NCBI GenBank assembly: GCA_014192625.1
Contig: BJHM01000003.1
Location: forward strand, 120,439 to 184,438
From: Planctomycetota bacterium
GTDB taxonomy: Bacteria; Planctomycetota; UBA1135; UBA2386
Length of the DNA stretch: 64,000 bases
Direction of reading: 5' to 3'
Made by a program: the position numbers and the translations under genes. The notes below the pieces were generated by a model. It saw only the letters and a program-made list of their open reading frames with translations. It was not told where the DNA came from and did no database searches. The first letter of the stretch is position 1, and each line of letters starts with the position of its first letter. This document shows, one piece after another, positions 1 to 8,509 of the stretch.

Positions 1-2
1 AC

Positions 3-1703
3 TTGACCCTCGACTTCGCTGCCAAGATCGCGCGCGGCACCTGCGCGCTGACGCTCGATAGAAAGCTCGCCTCTGCACCACTCTGGCTCGACACGCAAGA
101 TCTCGCGATTGAATCCGTGCTGACCGACGCGGGTGCCAGCGTGCCATTCAAACTCGGCGCACGCGATCCGATCCTCGCAACTTCACTCCGCATCGACCTG
201 CCCAAGGGGTGCACGCATGTGACCCTGCACTACGCGACCAGGCCAAATAGCGCGGCGATGCAATGGCTCGATCCGGCGCAGACCAAAGGCGGTAAAGAGC
301 CGTTCCTGTTCACCCAAGGGCAGGCGATCCTCACGCGCAGTTGGATCCCGCTGCAAGATTCGCCCGGCGTGCGCGCAACTTGGCGCGCAACCATCCACGC
401 ACCAGCCGCACTGCGGCCACTGATGAGTGCCACGACGCGCGGCGGCGATGCCAAGTCGGGCTACACCTTTGCGATGGATAAGCCAGTGCCAAGTTACTTG
501 ATCGCGCTCGCCTGTGGCGACCTTGCAGAACGCCAAATCAGCAAACGCTGCGCAGTGTGGGCCGAGGCTGCGATGATCGAGAGCGCGGCGGCTGAGTTGG
601 AAGACATGGAACGCATGGTCGCATCGTGCGAAGCCCAGTTTGGTTCCTATCGCTGGGGTCGCTACGACGTCCTGGTGCTGCCGCCGAGTTTCCCATTCGG
701 CGGCATGGAGAATCCTTGCCTCACATTCGCCACGCCGACGATCCTCGCCGGTGACAAGTCGCTCGTGTCACTGATCGCACACGAACTGGCGCACAGCTGG
801 TCTGGCAACTTGGTGACCAATGCGACTTGGCGCGATTTCTGGCTCAACGAGGGGTTCACGGTCTACGTCGAAAACCGGATCATGGAATCGCTCTACGGAA
901 TCGAGCGCGCCAACATGGAGACCGTGCTCGCCATGAAAGGCCTGGCTGAAGAACTGAAGCAGCTTCCGCCTGCAGACCAGATCCTGCACGTCGATCTGAC
1001 CAATCGAAATCCGGACGACGGGATGACTGGCGTGCCATACGAGAAGGGTGCTGCATTCCTGCGACTGCTCGAACAGCAGTTCGGCCGCGCTCGATTCGAT
1101 GCATTCTTGCGAACCTGGTTTGATCAACATGCATTCCAGAGCGTGACCACGGCCGAATTTGAAGCGTGGCTACAGCGCGAGTTGTTTGCAAAGGACGCGA
1201 TTGCAGCGCAGCAGATCGACCTTGCCGCATGGATCCATCAGCCCGGCCTGCCAGTCAATGCGCCCACCCCGCAGTCCCAGGCGTTCGTCGACGTGGACCG
1301 CTTGCGCGCCGAAGTGATGCAGCGGCAATCGGCCGATTCGATTCGCAGCGTGCAATGGAATACCCAGCAGTGGCTGCGCTTCCTGGATGGTTTTGACGTC
1401 AACGCCAAGTTGCTCGCCGAGGTGGATGAGAGCCACCACTTCACGCAGAGCGGCAACTGCGAGATCGTTTGCGCATGGCTGCAGCTGGCGATCGCGGCTG
1501 ACTATCTACCGGCAATGCCGCGACTCGAAGATTTCCTGCTGAACGTCGGGCGGCGGAAATATGTTCGCCCGCTATACGAGCGACTCAACCATGCTCGCGA
1601 CGGGAACGCCCGTGCCATCGCGATCTACCAGCTGGCCCGTCCGCACTACCATGCGGTCACCGTCCGCACACTCGACGAATACTTTGGCTGGCAGCCGAAG
1701 TAG
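3..1703 (+). CDS. M1 family aminopeptidase, leukotriene A4 hydrolase-like, 5' end cut by window
   Basis: Zinc metallopeptidase that removes N-terminal residues from peptides. The reading frame is open to the first base of the window and the first visible residues (TLDFAAKIARG) match the start of the family's N-terminal beta domain, so roughly 15-30 residues are probably missing and the TTG at position 3 is unlikely to be the true start. Visible motifs are the exopeptidase GGMEN motif and the zinc site HELAHSW followed by WLNEGF, which supplies the third zinc ligand. The C-terminal 150 residues resemble the helical LTA4-hydrolase C-terminal domain, which points to the LTA4H/aminopeptidase B branch rather than PepN. 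No signal peptide can be judged. A second, unrelated-looking M1 enzyme lies at 48.4-50.0 kb. Confidence 0.9.
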   Translation: MTLDFAAKIARGTCALTLDRKLASAPLWLDTQDLAIESVLTDAGASVPFKLGARDPILATSLRIDLPKGCTHVTLHYATRPNSAAMQWLDPAQTKGGKEPFLFTQGQAILTRSWIPLQDSPGVRATWRATIHAPAALRPLMSATTRGGDAKSGYTFAMDKPVPSYLIALACGDLAERQISKRCAVWAEAAMIESAAAELEDMERMVASCEAQFGSYRWGRYDVLVLPPSFPFGGMENPCLTFATPTILAGDKSLVSLIAHELAHSWSGNLVTNATWRDFWLNEGFTVYVENRIMESLYGIERANMETVLAMKGLAEELKQLPPADQILHVDLTNRNPDDGMTGVPYEKGAAFLRLLEQQFGRARFDAFLRTWFDQHAFQSVTTAEFEAWLQRELFAKDAIAAQQIDLAAWIHQPGLPVNAPTPQSQAFVDVDRLRAEVMQRQSADSIRSVQWNTQQWLRFLDGFDVNAKLLAEVDESHHFTQSGNCEIVCAWLQLAIAADYLPAMPRLEDFLLNVGRRKYVRPLYERLNHARDGNARAIAIYQLARPHYHAVTVRTLDEYFGWQPK

Positions 1704-1761
1704 CCTTCGACAAGCGCTCGCAAACTCAGCTTCGGATCGCTAACTTTGTGCACCGTTCGCC

Positions 1762-1914
1762 ATGACTGAAAATAAGCCACTCATTGATCCCAACGACGTC
1801 CGCATCCTGATGACCGGCTTCGGGCTCGGTCTAGCGATCCTCGGATTTTTCATCTGCCTTGGCCTCACGATCCACATGTCGATGTCGATCCTGTTTGGCG
1901 TTCCCTATCAGTAG
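1762..1914 (+). CDS. small single-pass membrane protein (50 aa)
   Basis: A short frame starting ATG at 1762 and ending TAG at 1912-1914, 58 bp after the aminopeptidase stop and on the same strand. The predicted protein starts MTENKPLIDPNDVR and continues with one strongly hydrophobic stretch of about 25 residues (LMTGFGLGLAILGFFICLGL), then a short tail ending VPYQ. Charge distribution and one clean membrane segment argue for a real protein rather than chance. No family is recognised. It may be co-transcribed with the aminopeptidase. No convincing Shine-Dalgarno sequence is visible before the ATG, so confidence is moderate. Confidence 0.55.
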   Translation: MTENKPLIDPNDVRILMTGFGLGLAILGFFICLGLTIHMSMSILFGVPYQ

Positions 1915-1927
1915 TAGCGGCTCGCTC

Positions 1928-2012
1928 GCCACTGCGTCCTGAGGGCCACTGCGTCCTGAGGGCCACTGCGTCCTGAGGGCCACTGCGTCCTGAGGGCCAC
2001 TGCGTCCTGAGG
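1928..2012. repeat. tandem repeat, five copies of a 17-bp unit
   Basis: Five perfect head-to-tail copies of gccactgcgtcctgagg, followed by a broken sixth copy (gccatgcg). The array begins 13 bp after the stop of the 50-residue membrane protein. The period is not a multiple of three and no gene spans it. Identical copies imply recent expansion. Confidence 0.97.
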
Positions 2013-2379
2013 GCCATGCGTGCGAGGCAGTCTTGCCGCCGCATTGGCCTTCAAAGGTCGTGCGCTGGCAAACTGCAGAGCAGAGCCCTGCTTGATTGTG
2101 CACCTGCCCGGTAGCAAAACCCGCTCGATAACCTCACGCACCGCCACAGGTGTTTGCGGGCAGCTGCATGACTGCCGTTGCAAAGACCAAGCTAGCTTCG
2201 CCTCTCACACAAAGCAGCAGTTCGGTTGGCTCACCGAGCCGCTTTAGTTCGCTGCCAGCCGGACTAGCGATTTGCCCTCGTGCGGCTGCGCAGCGGGTGA
2301 CGAAGCGCCGCAAGACGCTAGTCCAGGTCGGGCCTCAATTGCCAGATCGAGCCTCAACTGGATGTTCGCCCAAAATGCA
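2013..2379. other. intergenic, no gene recognised
   Basis: Short frames exist on both strands but none shows a recognisable domain, a ribosome binding site or natural amino-acid composition. Apart from the end of the 17-bp array and the terminator that follows, nothing can be assigned. Confidence 0.5.
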
Positions 2380-2416
2380 AAACGGCCGGATTCGCTCATC
2401 GCGAATCCGGCCGTTT
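2380..2416 (-). terminator. intrinsic terminator of the RRM gene
   Basis: A perfect 16-bp inverted repeat (aaacggccggattcgc and its complement) with a 5-nt loop. On the minus strand it is followed by a T-rich stretch (tttgcattttg). It lies 26 bp past the stop codon of the RRM gene, so it should end that transcript. Confidence 0.85.
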
Positions 2417-2442
2417 ATGAGCAGCAGTCAGTCAGAGCGGTA

Positions 2443-2853
<411 letters not shown>

Positions 2854-2865
2854 CGAACCATCTCG

Positions 2866-2900
2866 ACCCTCCATAAGTAACTAGCCGCACGAAGGAGGGT
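2866..2900 (-). promoter_or_regulatory. possible Shine-Dalgarno-sequestering hairpin in the RRM leader
   Basis: On the minus strand ACCCTCC (2900-2894) is perfectly complementary to GGAGGGT (2872-2866), the only strong Shine-Dalgarno-like sequence before the ATG at 2853, with a 21-nt loop. Pairing would hide the ribosome binding site. The base complementarity is seen; the regulatory role is inferred. Confidence 0.4.
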
Positions 2901-3081
2901 ACCCGCACGGCTCAAGGATTCGAAACGAGCCAGTTTGGTAGTTCCCGGTCGGGTGACCGCGGCAAACACCGTGCTGCTCGCACAACGGCAGAGAATGTCT
3001 GATTTGGGCGCGGCACGCAAGCCTGCTTTTGTAGATTCGCCAATCGCGAGCCGGCCCCTTTGGGCCTTGCGTTAGGATTCG

Positions 3082-4260
3082 TTGCTCGCCTCTGCCATAG
3101 TCAAAAGCCCCTTGTCCTCGTCGCAAAACCGCCGGATTGCGTTTGCCCTCGTTTCGCTACTACTGGGACTTTCCCTCAGCATCGTGGTGCTCGAGATCTG
3201 CCTGCGGGCGATAAATCCTGAGTCGCTGGATAACCCCCTTCGGTGCCTACAGGGTTTCTATCAACTCGATGCCAAGAATCGGATTCAAACGAGTCCCGAT
3301 TGGCGCGGCGTGCAGCCCGTGAATGGCCAAAAGATCGAGGTCCGCTCCAACAATCTTGGCATGCGCGGCGCGGATGTAGGTCCAAAACAGAGCGCTTCGG
3401 AGCGCCGCATTCTGGTGATCGGCGACTCCTTTGTTTGGGGCATGGGCGTCGCCGAACAGCAGGCGATTCCAGCCCAACTCGAACAACGCTTGCGGGCCAC
3501 TTCGCGCAACGTGCTGCTCGGCAATGCTGGCATGTGGGGCACCTCGCCGCGCGAGTGGGGCTATACCGTCGACCGCTTCCGCCAATCCTTCCAACCGGAC
3601 GCGATCGTCGCAGTGATTTACCTCGGCAACGACCTGTCCGATTTGACCCTGCCGCCGCTCTATGTGCTCGACGGACTCCCGCTGACCAGTGAGTTCGCTC
3701 ACGTGGCGCGCAGTTCATTGCGCTACAACATGGCCTTGCGCTTCCGCGTTTGGATGGCGCTCGAACACAACCTGCTCAACCGCGTGCTGCCGATCGCGGT
3801 CCCGCCAAAGCCGCAGCTGCTACCGGACGGCGTCTCCGCGCTTGAGGGCGTGTTCTTCGACCTCGATGAAGCGCGCGCCAGTGCAACTCCGCTACTCAAC
3901 GACTTCACCGCCGACCTGCACCGCCACTTCGCAGACCTACAGCGTGCGGCACACGGCCTGCCGACGCTCGTCGTGGTTTTGCCCTCGCACGAGGTGGCAC
4001 TCAAGCCCTACGACCAAGTGGTCCGCGCCTGTTTGCCACAGCTTGACCCGACCTGGTTTCACCGAGGCAACGGGGCAGTGCGCGTGCGGGATTTCTGCCG
4101 TGAAATGGGCTTTGCATGCTGCGATCTCGACCGCGAGTTTGCGCAGGCTTCCGACGTCGCCGCACTGTTCCTCGCAGAAGACTGGCACTATTCAAACGCG
4201 GGCTGCGCGCAAGTTGCTGATTGGTTGTTGCCCTTCGTGATCCAACTGTTGCCCCAGTAA
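3082..4260 (+). CDS. SGNH/GDSL-like hydrolase with N-terminal membrane anchor
   Basis: About 392 residues. After a positively charged start comes one hydrophobic helix (IAFALVSLLLGLSLSIVVLE), then a domain with block I GDSFVWGMG, a later GNAGMWGTS resembling the GxN block, and GNDLSD. Near the C-terminus AEDWHYSNAGC supplies the expected DxxH pair. This arrangement is typical of membrane-anchored SGNH-fold hydrolases or acyl-transfer enzymes acting on envelope carbohydrates; the substrate is unknown. The start is uncertain: TTG at 3082 or 3112 are both possible and no strong ribosome binding site is visible. It precedes the oxidoreductase subunit gene by 46 bp on the same strand. Confidence 0.75.
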   Translation: MLASAIVKSPLSSSQNRRIAFALVSLLLGLSLSIVVLEICLRAINPESLDNPLRCLQGFYQLDAKNRIQTSPDWRGVQPVNGQKIEVRSNNLGMRGADVGPKQSASERRILVIGDSFVWGMGVAEQQAIPAQLEQRLRATSRNVLLGNAGMWGTSPREWGYTVDRFRQSFQPDAIVAVIYLGNDLSDLTLPPLYVLDGLPLTSEFAHVARSSLRYNMALRFRVWMALEHNLLNRVLPIAVPPKPQLLPDGVSALEGVFFDLDEARASATPLLNDFTADLHRHFADLQRAAHGLPTLVVVLPSHEVALKPYDQVVRACLPQLDPTWFHRGNGAVRVRDFCREMGFACCDLDREFAQASDVAALFLAEDWHYSNAGCAQVADWLLPFVIQLLPQ

Positions 4261-4306
4261 CGAGCGCTGGCGAACGACACTCCGTCCGCTACTGTCTCTC
4301 GTCTCC

Positions 4307-5845
4307 ATGCAATACGGATTCGTCATTGATCAGCGGCGTTGCATAGGCTGTCACGCGTGCACGGTGGCGTGCAAATCAGAAAATGAAGTGCCGCTGGGCG
4401 ATTTCCGCACTTGGGTCAAATACACCGAGGTCGGCAGCTTCCCAGCGGTGAAACGCCACTTTGCCGTGCTGCGCTGCAACCAGTGCACCAGCGCACCATG
4501 CGTGACGATCTGCCCGGTGAACGCGCTCGACAAACGACTCGACGGCATTGTCGACCTGGACAAAGACATCTGCATCGGCTGCAAGGCCTGCATGCAAGCC
4601 TGTCCCTACGACGCGCTCTACCTCAATGAGGACACGGGCGGCGCCGAGAAGTGCCACTTCTGCGCGCACCGCGTCGAGCAAGGCCTCAAGCCCGCATGCG
4701 AAGTCGTTTGCCCGGAAGAAGCGATCATCAGCGGCGACGTGCTCGACCCGAGTAGTAAAGTCTTCAAACTGATCCACGAAGTCGAGGGCGCGCGCGTGCG
4801 TCGGCCCGAGCAAAATACCGGTCCAAACGTTTGGTATTTGGGCGCGCATGAGGCCTCGCTCGAACCTGGCTCCGCGCGCGAATCGGACATGTATCTGTGG
4901 AGCGATCGACGACTGCCGCCACCGCCGCTGCCCGAGGCGGATATCAAGCGCACGCTGATCGCCGATGCCCGCGTCGTGCTCAACGTCGACCACAAACTGC
5001 ATTGGGGCTGGAAAGTCTCGTCCTATCTCGTCACGAAGGGCATCGCTGCTGGCACCTGCCTCTGGGCACCGTTTTTAGCAATCGACGCAGCGGCAGGTTT
5101 TGCTCGCGATTATCTCCCCGAGCTATTCGCGCTGCTGTTCCTAACCATCACCACGATCCTGCTGGTCGCCGACCTGAAGCGGCCAAAGTTGTTCCTCACG
5201 ATCCTGCTGCGGCCCAACACAAGAAGTTGGTTAGTGAAAGGCTCATGGGTTTTGATGGCCTTCGGCACCGTCACTTCGGCGGCCTTAGCGGCGCGCGGCC
5301 TGTTTGCGTTCACCGGGACCCCTGCGCTAGGCACCCTCGCCACAGTGTTGCGCTTTATCAACCTGCCTGCGGCGGCAATGGCGGCGGCCTACACCGCGTT
5401 CCTCTTTGCCCAGTGTGAAGGCCGCGACCTTTGGCAGCGAACCAACGTGCTGCTGCCCCACTTGATGGTGCAGGCACTGTGCATCGGCGGCGCCTTCCTG
5501 CTGCCATTCTTGCCCGATAGCAGGCTCGCGATCGCCGTCGTTCTACTGGCGCTTGCGCACCACGCCTATGGCCTGCTCGAGCGCTTTGGCAGGCACCACA
5601 CGCGCAACGCACAGCAAGCTGCGGCGATGATGCCCGCAGTCAAAGCTTGGCGCGGCAGCAAGCAGTCGGCCTTCAACTTGGGCCTCGCCATGAGCACTGG
5701 CACCGCATGTTTGGCGATGCTGTTAGTAATCAGCGGCATACCAAACCCGCTGGCCCTGCTGCTTTGCGCATTGGGCATGGCTGCTGGCCTGTTTTTCTAC
5801 GAACAGGCCTACGTTCGCGCTGGTCAACTACCGCCACTGTCATAG
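4307..5845 (+). CDS. fused iron-sulfur (DmsB-like) and NrfD/DmsC-like membrane subunit
   Basis: Electron-transfer and membrane-anchor subunit of a molybdopterin oxidoreductase, fused in one 512-residue chain. Residues 1-190 carry sixteen cysteines in four clusters: C12/15/18/22, C57/60/65/69, C89/92/95/99 and C116/119/131/135, the pattern for four [4Fe-4S] centres in DmsB/SoeB/PhsB proteins. Residues 235-510 contain about eight hydrophobic helices of the NrfD/DmsC type that exchange electrons with quinones. No Tat or Sec signal is present, so the iron-sulfur part should face the cytoplasm, as in SoeABC. In most relatives B and C are separate proteins. The probable catalytic partner lies at 12208-14973 on the same strand, separated by four genes. 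Confidence 0.88.
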   Translation: MQYGFVIDQRRCIGCHACTVACKSENEVPLGDFRTWVKYTEVGSFPAVKRHFAVLRCNQCTSAPCVTICPVNALDKRLDGIVDLDKDICIGCKACMQACPYDALYLNEDTGGAEKCHFCAHRVEQGLKPACEVVCPEEAIISGDVLDPSSKVFKLIHEVEGARVRRPEQNTGPNVWYLGAHEASLEPGSARESDMYLWSDRRLPPPPLPEADIKRTLIADARVVLNVDHKLHWGWKVSSYLVTKGIAAGTCLWAPFLAIDAAAGFARDYLPELFALLFLTITTILLVADLKRPKLFLTILLRPNTRSWLVKGSWVLMAFGTVTSAALAARGLFAFTGTPALGTLATVLRFINLPAAAMAAAYTAFLFAQCEGRDLWQRTNVLLPHLMVQALCIGGAFLLPFLPDSRLAIAVVLLALAHHAYGLLERFGRHHTRNAQQAAAMMPAVKAWRGSKQSAFNLGLAMSTGTACLAMLLVISGIPNPLALLLCALGMAAGLFFYEQAYVRAGQLPPLS

Positions 5846-6388
5846 CGCATCACTGAGCAGCAAAGATCCAACATGATCGCGAGCAAACGCTCGGCCGCTT
5901 TTGAGCCCGGGTTGTTAGCGGGCTGCGCAATCACTCGGCGGGCGAGTGCCACTCAGGCAAGCGCGTCTTTGCACTCAGACAAAAAAGTATCGCATAAGAG
6001 CCACTGCGTGTAAGCCGCCAATAGTCCTAGGCCAGCAGGTCACATGCGACACGGCTCAAGGTCTAAAAAAATGCGCCCCACCAATTTGGTGGCCGATCTG
6101 GCACAGTCCGGGACCAAGCTAATCCACCGAAGTAATCATCATTGAATTTGACTAATGCAGCGCACATGGCCGTCGAAAAAACCTGTGCGGCACCTCAGCA
6201 TGGAACTCAGATTCGAGCTAAGTTTCACCAGGTCGGTCAGCACGCCAGAAAGGTCATCATTTAGGGCACGCATTCGAGTGCTAATTAGTCCCTTGATACG
6301 GACCAATAGACTTCGTACCTAGCCCTAATAAAAATCCGCCTCGCTGGCTTAAACAGCAAGTTTTTCAGCAAACAAATATTTTGCGGCC
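5846..6388. other. intergenic, AT-richer, no gene recognised
   Basis: About 540 bp between convergent genes, noticeably richer in A and T than its neighbours. It contains a near-perfect palindrome (CCACCAA-T-TTGGTGG at 6078-6092) close to a run of seven A, which on the minus strand could form a secondary terminator. No coding frame is convincing. Confidence 0.45.
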
Positions 6389-6435
6389 AAAAAAGTGCCG
6401 CCAATCTCAGATCGAATCCAACAAACTTGGCGGCA
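6389..6435 (-). terminator. intrinsic terminator of the membrane protein gene
   Basis: A perfect 9-bp inverted repeat, TGCCGCCAA at 6396-6404 and TTGGCGGCA at 6427-6435. On the minus strand it is followed by CTTTTTT. It sits 57 bp past the stop of the 409-residue membrane protein. Confidence 0.8.
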
Positions 6436-6491
6436 GATAAATGCGCATCCTGCTCTTGGCCGCTTCGCTGTGCGCCTTCTTCATCAGCGCG

Positions 6492-7721
6492 CTAGCCCGT
6501 TTGCCGAGGGCCGTATTTTTGTGTTAGCAAACGACCCGCCGAACACCGCGCCAACCGCATGCCAATGGCCCACAGGCATAGGGCGGTGGCGACGCAGGCA
6601 AGCACGGCAAGCCAAGTTTTTGGCAGCGCACAGGTAATCGCCTTGCTGTAGTCCAACGGAACCAGGCAGGAAAGCGTGGCATCCATGAAGTGTTGCACGA
6701 CCACAGGGTCTGTATAGAAAAAGCTTGCCGCGAGCACGAGGATCAGCAGAACAAACAGGCCGCGATGGCGTTGTTCCGCAGCTAGGAAGCGCACGGACGC
6801 GAGCACGATCGGGATCAGCAGCAGGTTGCCATGGCGGCTAAAGTCGTAGGCAAACACGAACACCGCGAGGATCCCGCCTACCATGAGCCACAGTTGCATA
6901 CGTTCGCGACCATTCGCACGGGTGCTTTGGTGAAAGGCGAGCACGATCAGCAGCGGTCCAAACGCAACCAGCCAGTAAGCGAGCACCAGAATCGCCAGCC
7001 AAAACGTGCCGCACGGGAACATGCGTTGGCTGTCATTTTTGAAGTAATCAACCGTGTAAACCGCTGCCGAGGCATGGGCGCCGATATAAATGCGCAAGGC
7101 TGCGTATGCGACCAGGACGATGCCGAGATAGAGCAAGTCGTTGCTAAAGCGCGCGCCGTGTTCGCGGCGCACAAACAACAGCCAAGGCAACACAAACATC
7201 GCCACTTCGTGGTTGCAGAGATTGACGAAGAACAGCCCCCAAAACACTGCGCTATGCCGCACCGCGATCGCGGACAAGAGCAGCAGGGAGAACGTCAGCG
7301 CGTCGGGGTAACCGCCCCATTGGCGAGGCGGTGGCAATTTGTACATCTGCACCGCGCCGGAAACCGCAATTGCGAGGGTAACTAGCAGCGCATCGATTGG
7401 CTTGCTGCCGCGACTTCGACAGAACAAAAACACCACCGCAAGCAGCAGCACCGAGACGGCGCGCGCGAACGTGTAAAAGTCGTTTCCGAGAAAAAGGCAC
7501 CAAGCCAGCAATGGCGCCAACAGACGATGCGGAAACTGCCCAACCAGACCGAACGGGTCCTTTGCCATCAAGGCCCATTGCTCGGGAAACCCGTCCTTGG
7601 GCGCAGGCCCGTACGGCAGCCAAAGGCAGGTAAGAAAATACAGCGCCGTGCCAACGACTGCGGCAAGCAGCGCATCTCTTACGTGCAAACAGGGTGCCTG
7701 CAATGGAGTGGCAAGGATCAT
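6492..7721 (-). CDS. multi-pass membrane protein of unknown function
   Basis: A 409-residue protein made almost entirely of hydrophobic helices, about ten to eleven, with short polar loops. Features include an acidic first loop (GPAPKDGFPEQW) and a PRQWGGYPDALTF segment. The general look resembles GT-C glycosyltransferase-type or EpsG-like polytopic proteins, but no diagnostic motif is certain, so no function is claimed. It starts ATG at 7721, is monocistronic and is followed by its own terminator. C-terminal residues are basic (KYGPRQTG). Confidence 0.75.
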   Translation of the reverse strand: MILATPLQAPCLHVRDALLAAVVGTALYFLTCLWLPYGPAPKDGFPEQWALMAKDPFGLVGQFPHRLLAPLLAWCLFLGNDFYTFARAVSVLLLAVVFLFCRSRGSKPIDALLVTLAIAVSGAVQMYKLPPPRQWGGYPDALTFSLLLLSAIAVRHSAVFWGLFFVNLCNHEVAMFVLPWLLFVRREHGARFSNDLLYLGIVLVAYAALRIYIGAHASAAVYTVDYFKNDSQRMFPCGTFWLAILVLAYWLVAFGPLLIVLAFHQSTRANGRERMQLWLMVGGILAVFVFAYDFSRHGNLLLIPIVLASVRFLAAEQRHRGLFVLLILVLAASFFYTDPVVVQHFMDATLSCLVPLDYSKAITCALPKTWLAVLACVATALCLWAIGMRLARCSAGRLLTQKYGPRQTG

Positions 7722-8061
7722 TTACTGGCCCGGCGAGTGCCTGAGTATTGGCATAGAAACATCCTAGACCTTGATTGGCAGATCCCTCAGTAAAGGACCA
7801 GCCGTGAAGGACCAAGAGAGTCGAGCCAAAGTTCGAGTGATTTTTGCATCGCCAAAGGCCTTATCGAACTTCAGTGCATGGCCATTGGCCAGCCACTTCT
7901 GGCAACTAAACTTCGCCGCACTGCGAGTCCTTTCGGCGCAGATTGTCCGCGCATCTGCGTCGCTTTGCGTCATGCTCATTGCCCATCCTCTCCCAACGGC
8001 TAGAGGCTCGCTCGCAGGCCGATCGACCTCCGACGGCGCGGTGCACGCAGAAAACAAAGCG
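7722..8061. other. intergenic between divergent genes, no gene recognised
   Basis: About 340 bp separate the divergent membrane protein and S4-protein genes and should hold both promoters, but no promoter can be named with confidence. A minus-strand frame across 7764-8099 has a lipoprotein-like start but overlaps the S4 gene and looks fortuitous further on. Confidence 0.4.
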
Positions 8062-8343
8062 ATGACCAGTATAGATTTTAGATTGCGGGACGAGTTCATC
8101 CAACTCGATCAACTTTTGAAGGTGACCGGCATGGCGAACTCCGGTGGCGCGGCGCATGCCCTGATCGTAAAGGGCATGGTCGAGGTCGACGGGCTAGTCG
8201 AGTTGCGGAAGCGCGCCAAGTTGCGCGCCGGACAACGCGTCCGCTTTGCTGGACAGGAGGTCCTGCTAACACCTGCCGCGACCGGCTCGCCCACGACGCA
8301 GGTGGCAACGACTCGAGACCAGCGCCGCGACTTGCCAGAATAA
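8062..8343 (+). CDS. small S4-domain RNA-binding protein, YbcJ-like
   Basis: A 93-residue protein whose first 70 residues match the stand-alone S4 domain of the YbcJ/RlbA type: IQLDQLLKVTGMANSGGAAHALI, then KGMVEVDG and RKRAKLRAGQRV. These small proteins bind structured RNA and are linked to ribosome work. The ATG at 8062 is preferred because the upstream 97 in-frame codons have no family similarity and the known proteins begin about here. The C-terminal 20 residues are a variable polar tail. No clear ribosome binding site is visible. Confidence 0.85.
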   Translation: MTSIDFRLRDEFIQLDQLLKVTGMANSGGAAHALIVKGMVEVDGLVELRKRAKLRAGQRVRFAGQEVLLTPAATGSPTTQVATTRDQRRDLPE

Positions 8344-8509
8344 CGGCATGCCTGAGTAACTGCGTGGCTTTGCAACTGTCAGCGATACGCGTTCTTGCGT
8401 GGCAGAGAAAGCCAACCTGCTGGTCTTTCGTGATTGCACCGCCACCTCACCACTCGCCTGCAATACGATTGCTGCTCATAGCTGCCAAGCAACGCGGCCA
8501 ACCAACTTC

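Noticed and set aside
1928..2012. Repeat array as a CRISPR
   Set aside because: Units follow each other without spacers and are only 17 bp; no cas gene is present.
2911..2945. Sequence around ggattcgaaacgagcc as a tRNA T-arm
   Set aside because: No acceptor or anticodon stem can be built around it.
7764..8099. Minus-strand 111-residue frame with a lipoprotein-like start
   Set aside because: It overlaps the S4-domain gene start, has no ribosome binding site, and after the first 20 residues has no protein-like character.
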